From positions 1-26,673 of the forward strand of contig QKFK01000035.1 in assembly GCA_003252195.1 (NCBI GenBank): a DNA stretch of 26,673 nucleotides, given 5' to 3'. This DNA comes from Rhodospirillales bacterium. GTDB taxonomy: Bacteria; Pseudomonadota; Alphaproteobacteria; QKFK01; SZUA-500. This document shows positions 23,197-26,673 of the stretch, piece after piece (the stretch's first letter is position 1; every line of letters starts with the position of its first letter). The notes under the pieces were generated by a model. It saw only the letters and a program-made list of their open reading frames with translations. It had not been told where the DNA came from and did not search any database. The translations under genes were made by a program, and so were the position numbers.

Positions 23197-26001
23197 ATGA
23201 CACATTTATGTTTGATTGATGGATCTGGTTATATTTTTAGAGCTTTTTATGGTTTGCCTAGCATGACCAATCCACAAGGTGTGCCCGTTAATGCGGTTTA
23301 CGGTTTTTCATCAATGTTAATGAAACTACTCCAAGACATGGAAGCGGATAGTTTTTTAGTAGTGTTCGACGCTGCCCGCAAAAACTTTCGTAACGATATA
23401 TATCCTGATTACAAAGCCAACCGCAAAGAAACCCCCGAAGAACTTATTCCTCAATTTGACCTAATTCGTGATGCGGTTACCGCTTTTAATTTACCTCAAA
23501 TTGAATATGAGGGCTTTGAGGCTGATGACATTATTGCAACATATGCCAAGCTTGCCCATAATCGCGATGATTTAACCATTACGGTTGTGACCGCCGATAA
23601 AGACTTGATGCAACTCATAAATGGCAAGGTTTCAATATTTGACCCAATGAAAAATAAATACATCAAAAAAGAAGAAGTTTTTGATAAGTTTGGCGTTGCC
23701 CCTAATCAAGTTACAGATGTGCAAGCGTTAATTGGTGATACCAGCGATAATGTTCCTGGGGTTCCATCAATTGGCCCTAAAACAGCAGCCCAATTAATCA
23801 ACGAATTTGGCTCTCTAGACAACTTACTAAACAATTTAGACAAGCTCCCTCCATCAAAGAAAAAAGATGTTTTAATTGAAAACATTGAAAAAGCTCGCAT
23901 GTCATATGAGCTAGTTACGTTAAGCACCGAAGTACCTATTGATATTGATATAACCAAGTTAAAGCTAGCCCCGCCCAAGCAAGAAGATTTAATATCATTT
24001 GTAAACAAGCATGGCTTTAGAAGTCTTAAAAGCAGATTAGAAAAAACTTTAATCGATGGTTTTAGCGGAGAAAATAACGCAACCGAAACAATAACCGTTG
24101 AAAAGCCTAAAAGCACTGATTATGAGCTAGTCACCAACGAATCGTCTTTAAAAAAATGGCTAAAAACAGCCGAAACTAACGGGCTTATTGCGATTGATAC
24201 AGAAACGGATTCATTAGACCCAATGCTTGCTAATCTTGTGGGCGTGTCATTATCTACAGAAGCAGGAAAAGCCTGCTATATCCCTTTGCGTCACAATTGG
24301 GGAAACAAAAAAGAAGCGCCTGCTCAAGCAAGTTTATTTGACATGCCAGAAAGCCAAGGTGCTGATACGAGCAATAAAATTGACATGCCTCAAATAGATT
24401 TTGACAAAGCTCTTTCTTTATTAAAATCTATGTTGGAAGATTCCTCTATTATTAAGGTTGGTCACAACATAAAATATGATTTGCATGTTCTAAACAGGGA
24501 ATACAAAGGCAATCTAAACCCATCGTCTGTCGAAGACACAATGATAATGTCATATGTTTTAGATTCTGTTGCCACCCGCCATAACATGGACGATTTAGCG
24601 GAGCTCCACTTGCAACATAAAACTATAAAATTTGCAGATGTTTGTGGTTCTGGTAAAAATGCAATTGGCTTTGCAGATGTTGTCCCTGAGCATGCTCTCG
24701 CCTATGCGGCTGAAGATGCCGATATAACTTTGCGTTTATATCAATTATTCAGCCAAAGATTGGTTTTAGAAAAAGCCATGAGCATTTATAAAGAAATGGA
24801 TCTGCCTCTAATGTTTATATTGTCCGAGATGGAGCGAAATGGGGTTAAAGCAGATGAAGCCAGACTTAAACATTTAGGAGAAGAATTCGCCCAAAAAATA
24901 GCTTCTTTGCAACAAGAAATTTATGAGCTTGCAGGAGAAGAATTCAATATTGGCTCGCCAAAACAATTAGGTGAAGTTTTATTTGATAAAATGAAAATTG
25001 AATCTGGCAAAAAATCTAAGACTGGAGCTTATTCAACCTCTATTGATGTGCTAGAAAAATTAGCCGACGATGGAGTAGAAATCGCAAACAAAATTATTGA
25101 ATGGCGCCATTATTCAAAACTCAAAAGCACATATGCAGATGCTTTATTAACTCAAATAAACCCGCACACTAAACGCGTTCATACAAGCTTTATGCAATGT
25201 GTTACCTCAACAGGACGATTGTCGTCTAGTGATCCTAATTTACAAAACATTCCAATCAGAAGCGATGAAGGCAAAAAAATTCGAGAATGTTTTATTGCCG
25301 AAAAAGGCAGAGTTTTAATTTCTGCCGACTATTCACAAGTTGAACTCAGACTTATGGCTGATGTTGCTGGTGTAGAGGGGTTAAAAGAAGCTTTTGCCCA
25401 AGATATTGATATTCACGCCTCCACTGCATCTCAAGTATTTGGCGTGCCGATTGAAGGAATGGACCCAATGGTTCGCAGACAAGCAAAGGCTATTAACTTT
25501 GGAATAATTTATGGTATTTCAGCATTTGGGCTAGCAAAGCAAATTGATGTTTCAAGAAGCGATGCTGCTGAATATATTAATAAATATTTTGCCAAATTCC
25601 CTGAGATTAAAGACTATATGAGTAAAACAATTGAAGAAGCCAAAACCTTTGGATTTATCACAACACCATTTGGCAGAAAATGTTTCATAAGCGGAATCAA
25701 TGATAAAAATCGCATGGTTGCTTCAAACGCAGAAAGAGCTGCCATTAATGCTCCTATTCAAGGCGGAGCTGCTGACATTATGAAAATAGCCATGATAAAA
25801 ACTCATAAAGCCTTAAAAGAATCTGGGTTAGATGCAAAAATGCTATTGCAAGTGCATGATGAGCTAGTCGTAGAGGCATCAGAAAAAGACGCAGAAGCAA
25901 CCCGAACATTAATCAAGCAATCTATGGAAGAGGCGGTTAAGCTATCCACTCCATTAACCGTAGAAGCTGATGCGGGAGCAAACTGGGCTGTTGCGCACTA
26001 A
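23197..26001 (+). CDS. polA: DNA polymerase I with 5'-3' and 3'-5' exonuclease domains
   Basis: This repair and Okazaki-fragment polymerase has 934 residues. The 5'-3' exonuclease (flap nuclease) domain occupies about 1-290, with LIDGSGYIFRAFYG, DADSFLVVFDAARKNFR-like and EGFEADDIIA motifs and GDTSDNVPGVPSIGPKTA. The 3'-5' proofreading domain (about 305-515) retains Asp334 and Glu336 in DTETD, GHNIKYD and YAAEDAD, so it should be active, unlike in many Gram-positive or Rickettsia-type PolA proteins. The polymerase domain has motif A with Asp711 in DYSQVELRL, motif B RRQAKAINFGIIYG (Phe at the nucleotide-discriminating position) and motif C with Asp888 in VHDELV. The ribosome binding site is a GGTGG just before the ATG. 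The gene is not visibly in an operon with its neighbours. Confidence 0.98.
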   Translation: MTHLCLIDGSGYIFRAFYGLPSMTNPQGVPVNAVYGFSSMLMKLLQDMEADSFLVVFDAARKNFRNDIYPDYKANRKETPEELIPQFDLIRDAVTAFNLPQIEYEGFEADDIIATYAKLAHNRDDLTITVVTADKDLMQLINGKVSIFDPMKNKYIKKEEVFDKFGVAPNQVTDVQALIGDTSDNVPGVPSIGPKTAAQLINEFGSLDNLLNNLDKLPPSKKKDVLIENIEKARMSYELVTLSTEVPIDIDITKLKLAPPKQEDLISFVNKHGFRSLKSRLEKTLIDGFSGENNATETITVEKPKSTDYELVTNESSLKKWLKTAETNGLIAIDTETDSLDPMLANLVGVSLSTEAGKACYIPLRHNWGNKKEAPAQASLFDMPESQGADTSNKIDMPQIDFDKALSLLKSMLEDSSIIKVGHNIKYDLHVLNREYKGNLNPSSVEDTMIMSYVLDSVATRHNMDDLAELHLQHKTIKFADVCGSGKNAIGFADVVPEHALAYAAEDADITLRLYQLFSQRLVLEKAMSIYKEMDLPLMFILSEMERNGVKADEARLKHLGEEFAQKIASLQQEIYELAGEEFNIGSPKQLGEVLFDKMKIESGKKSKTGAYSTSIDVLEKLADDGVEIANKIIEWRHYSKLKSTYADALLTQINPHTKRVHTSFMQCVTSTGRLSSSDPNLQNIPIRSDEGKKIRECFIAEKGRVLISADYSQVELRLMADVAGVEGLKEAFAQDIDIHASTASQVFGVPIEGMDPMVRRQAKAINFGIIYGISAFGLAKQIDVSRSDAAEYINKYFAKFPEIKDYMSKTIEEAKTFGFITTPFGRKCFISGINDKNRMVASNAERAAINAPIQGGAADIMKIAMIKTHKALKESGLDAKMLLQVHDELVVEASEKDAEATRTLIKQSMEEAVKLSTPLTVEADAGANWAVAH

Positions 26002-26006
26002 AAATT

Positions 26007-26026
26007 AATCATTTATTTGATTTTTT
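26007..26026 (+). terminator. Very weak hairpin after polA
   Basis: AATCA and TGATT form a five-base A/T stem followed by TTTT. It is too weak to be counted as a confident terminator, and read-through into the downstream channel-like gene is possible. Confidence 0.2.
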
Positions 26027-26044
26027 GTTATAGAGTTAGGTTAA

Positions 26045-26086
26045 ATGAAAAGATTCTTAACCAAAAGACAAGTGTGTTCTAAATGA
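26045..26086 (+). other. Thirteen-codon leader ORF overlapping the start of the channel-like gene
   Basis: ATG at 26045 opens a short frame (MKRFLTKRQVCSK) that ends in TGA at 26084-26086, overlapping the next ATG at 26083-26085 as ATGA. An AGG lies four bases before the leader start, while the downstream ATG has no visible ribosome binding site. Translational coupling is therefore plausible, but the peptide is short and unconserved as far as I can tell. Confidence 0.35.
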
Positions 26087-26673
26087 ATTTATTAAGCAAG
26101 GCCAACCGCAAAGCCATTTGGAAGATAATGCAACGAGGAAATGCATATGGTAAATATGTGGCCTCATTTTTAGTTGCAATTATTATCCTAAATTCATTTT
26201 TTATGAGCCTGCTATCCTTTGGGCTTATTGATGCAACATACAAAAAGCCCCTATATATTTTCAATCTGTTTTCTGGGCTTATTTTCTTTGTTGAATATTT
26301 TTTACGCCTATGGTCATGCGTAGAATCTGAAGAAGAACGTTTCCAACGAAGCCTTATCGGCAGAATAAATTATGCAACCTCGCATAATATGGTAATTGAT
26401 TTAGGCGTATTAATTAGTTTTATACTGCCCTTTACTGCGGCTTTAGCACCTATTTATGTTAACTCAAGTAATGCTTTACGCTTTTTAAAATTAACCCGCT
26501 ATTACCCTAATCTTATCCATGCAATTTTAATCTTTTTAGTAATAGTAGACGTTATTGCAAATATGATGGGTTCTATTGGAGCAATTTACTACAAGTACTA
26601 CAAAGAGCTTGATCAACTAGAGATGTTCATTGTGATTGTATTCTCGGTTGAATATGCCGTGCGTATTGTTATG
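26083..26673 (+). CDS. Voltage-sensor-like ion channel protein with two tandem sensor modules (truncated by window edge)
   Basis: The visible 197 residues are almost wholly membrane segments. Module 1 has S1 at about 26-48, S2 at about 58-79 with FFVEYFLRLWSC, S3 at about 102-122 with VIDLGVLISFILPF, and an S4-like ALRFLKLTRYY (131-141) with only three positive residues (Arg133, Lys136, Arg139). These fit the ion-transport (PF00520) voltage-sensor pattern. Instead of a pore helix, a new pair of segments follows: AILIFLVIVDVIANMM (147-162) and MFIVIVFSVEYAVRIVM (181-197), the latter repeating the S2 'VEY..R' signature. No TVGYGD-type filter is seen before the edge. Either the protein has two sensors in series, or it is a multi-repeat channel. 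The gene continues past 26673. Confidence 0.7.
   Translation, partial: MNLLSKANRKAIWKIMQRGNAYGKYVASFLVAIIILNSFFMSLLSFGLIDATYKKPLYIFNLFSGLIFFVEYFLRLWSCVESEEERFQRSLIGRINYATSHNMVIDLGVLISFILPFTAALAPIYVNSSNALRFLKLTRYYPNLIHAILIFLVIVDVIANMMGSIGAIYYKYYKELDQLEMFIVIVFSVEYAVRIVM

Noticed and set aside
26079..26264. A 61-residue minus-strand frame over the start of the channel-like gene
   Set aside because: It is antisense to a clear membrane protein pattern and shows no motif.
1..26673. tRNA, rRNA, CRISPR, insertion sequences, phage genes
   Set aside because: I saw no T-loop or D-loop pattern, no repeat-spacer array, no transposase or integrase motif and no phage gene anywhere in the window.

Overview
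The window is chromosomal DNA of an AT-rich alphaproteobacterium. I base this on a DUF2336 protein (a family found almost only in Alphaproteobacteria), a 47-residue CHCC zinc-finger protein of the mitochondrial complex I NDUFS6 type, an rph/grpE gene pair, and the A/T-biased codon use throughout. I cannot name the genus. There is no tRNA, rRNA, CRISPR array, insertion sequence or phage signature. Most of the window is ordinary, tightly packed housekeeping sequence, and no gap between genes exceeds about 300 bases.

Layout: 1-2.2 kb holds a membrane-anchored endonuclease/exonuclease/phosphatase-fold protein with eroded active-site motifs, converging on a TPR gene split by an exact 11-bp tandem duplication. 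2.4-5.8 kb holds a LonB-type ATP-dependent protease followed by a two-domain universal stress protein. 6.0-8.9 kb is a minus-strand group, rph-rdgB-hemW and then a HIT-family hydrolase, with grpE divergent from rph. 9.8-12.7 kb holds a SAM methyltransferase and a CPA2 cation/proton antiporter with a C-terminal RCK module, both on the minus strand. 12.9-15.4 kb is a plus-strand operon: DUF2336 protein, low-molecular-weight tyrosine phosphatase and fructosamine-kinase-type protein kinase, which suggests a protein-deglycation unit. 15.5-17.6 kb holds thpR, a Bax-inhibitor-1 membrane protein and an unusual C-terminal J-domain protein. 17.8-20.3 kb is a cytoplasmic PAS-PAS-PAS-GGDEF-EAL protein with a degenerate cyclase motif. 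20.4-23.0 kb holds the small zinc-finger gene and a 793-residue orphan protein with a zincin motif. 23.2-26.0 kb is polA with all three domains. The right edge cuts a membrane protein that appears to carry two voltage-sensor-like modules in tandem.

Four convergent gene pairs share a near-symmetric hairpin with an A-tract on one side and a T-tract on the other, so one element can stop transcription from both directions. The observations most worth a second look are the split TPR gene with its potentially reversible 11-bp repeat, the duplicated voltage-sensor module with an overlapping 13-codon leader ORF, the phosphatase plus fructosamine-kinase operon, the orphan zincin, and the degenerate EEP-fold protein. 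I did not find a clearly new multi-gene system.
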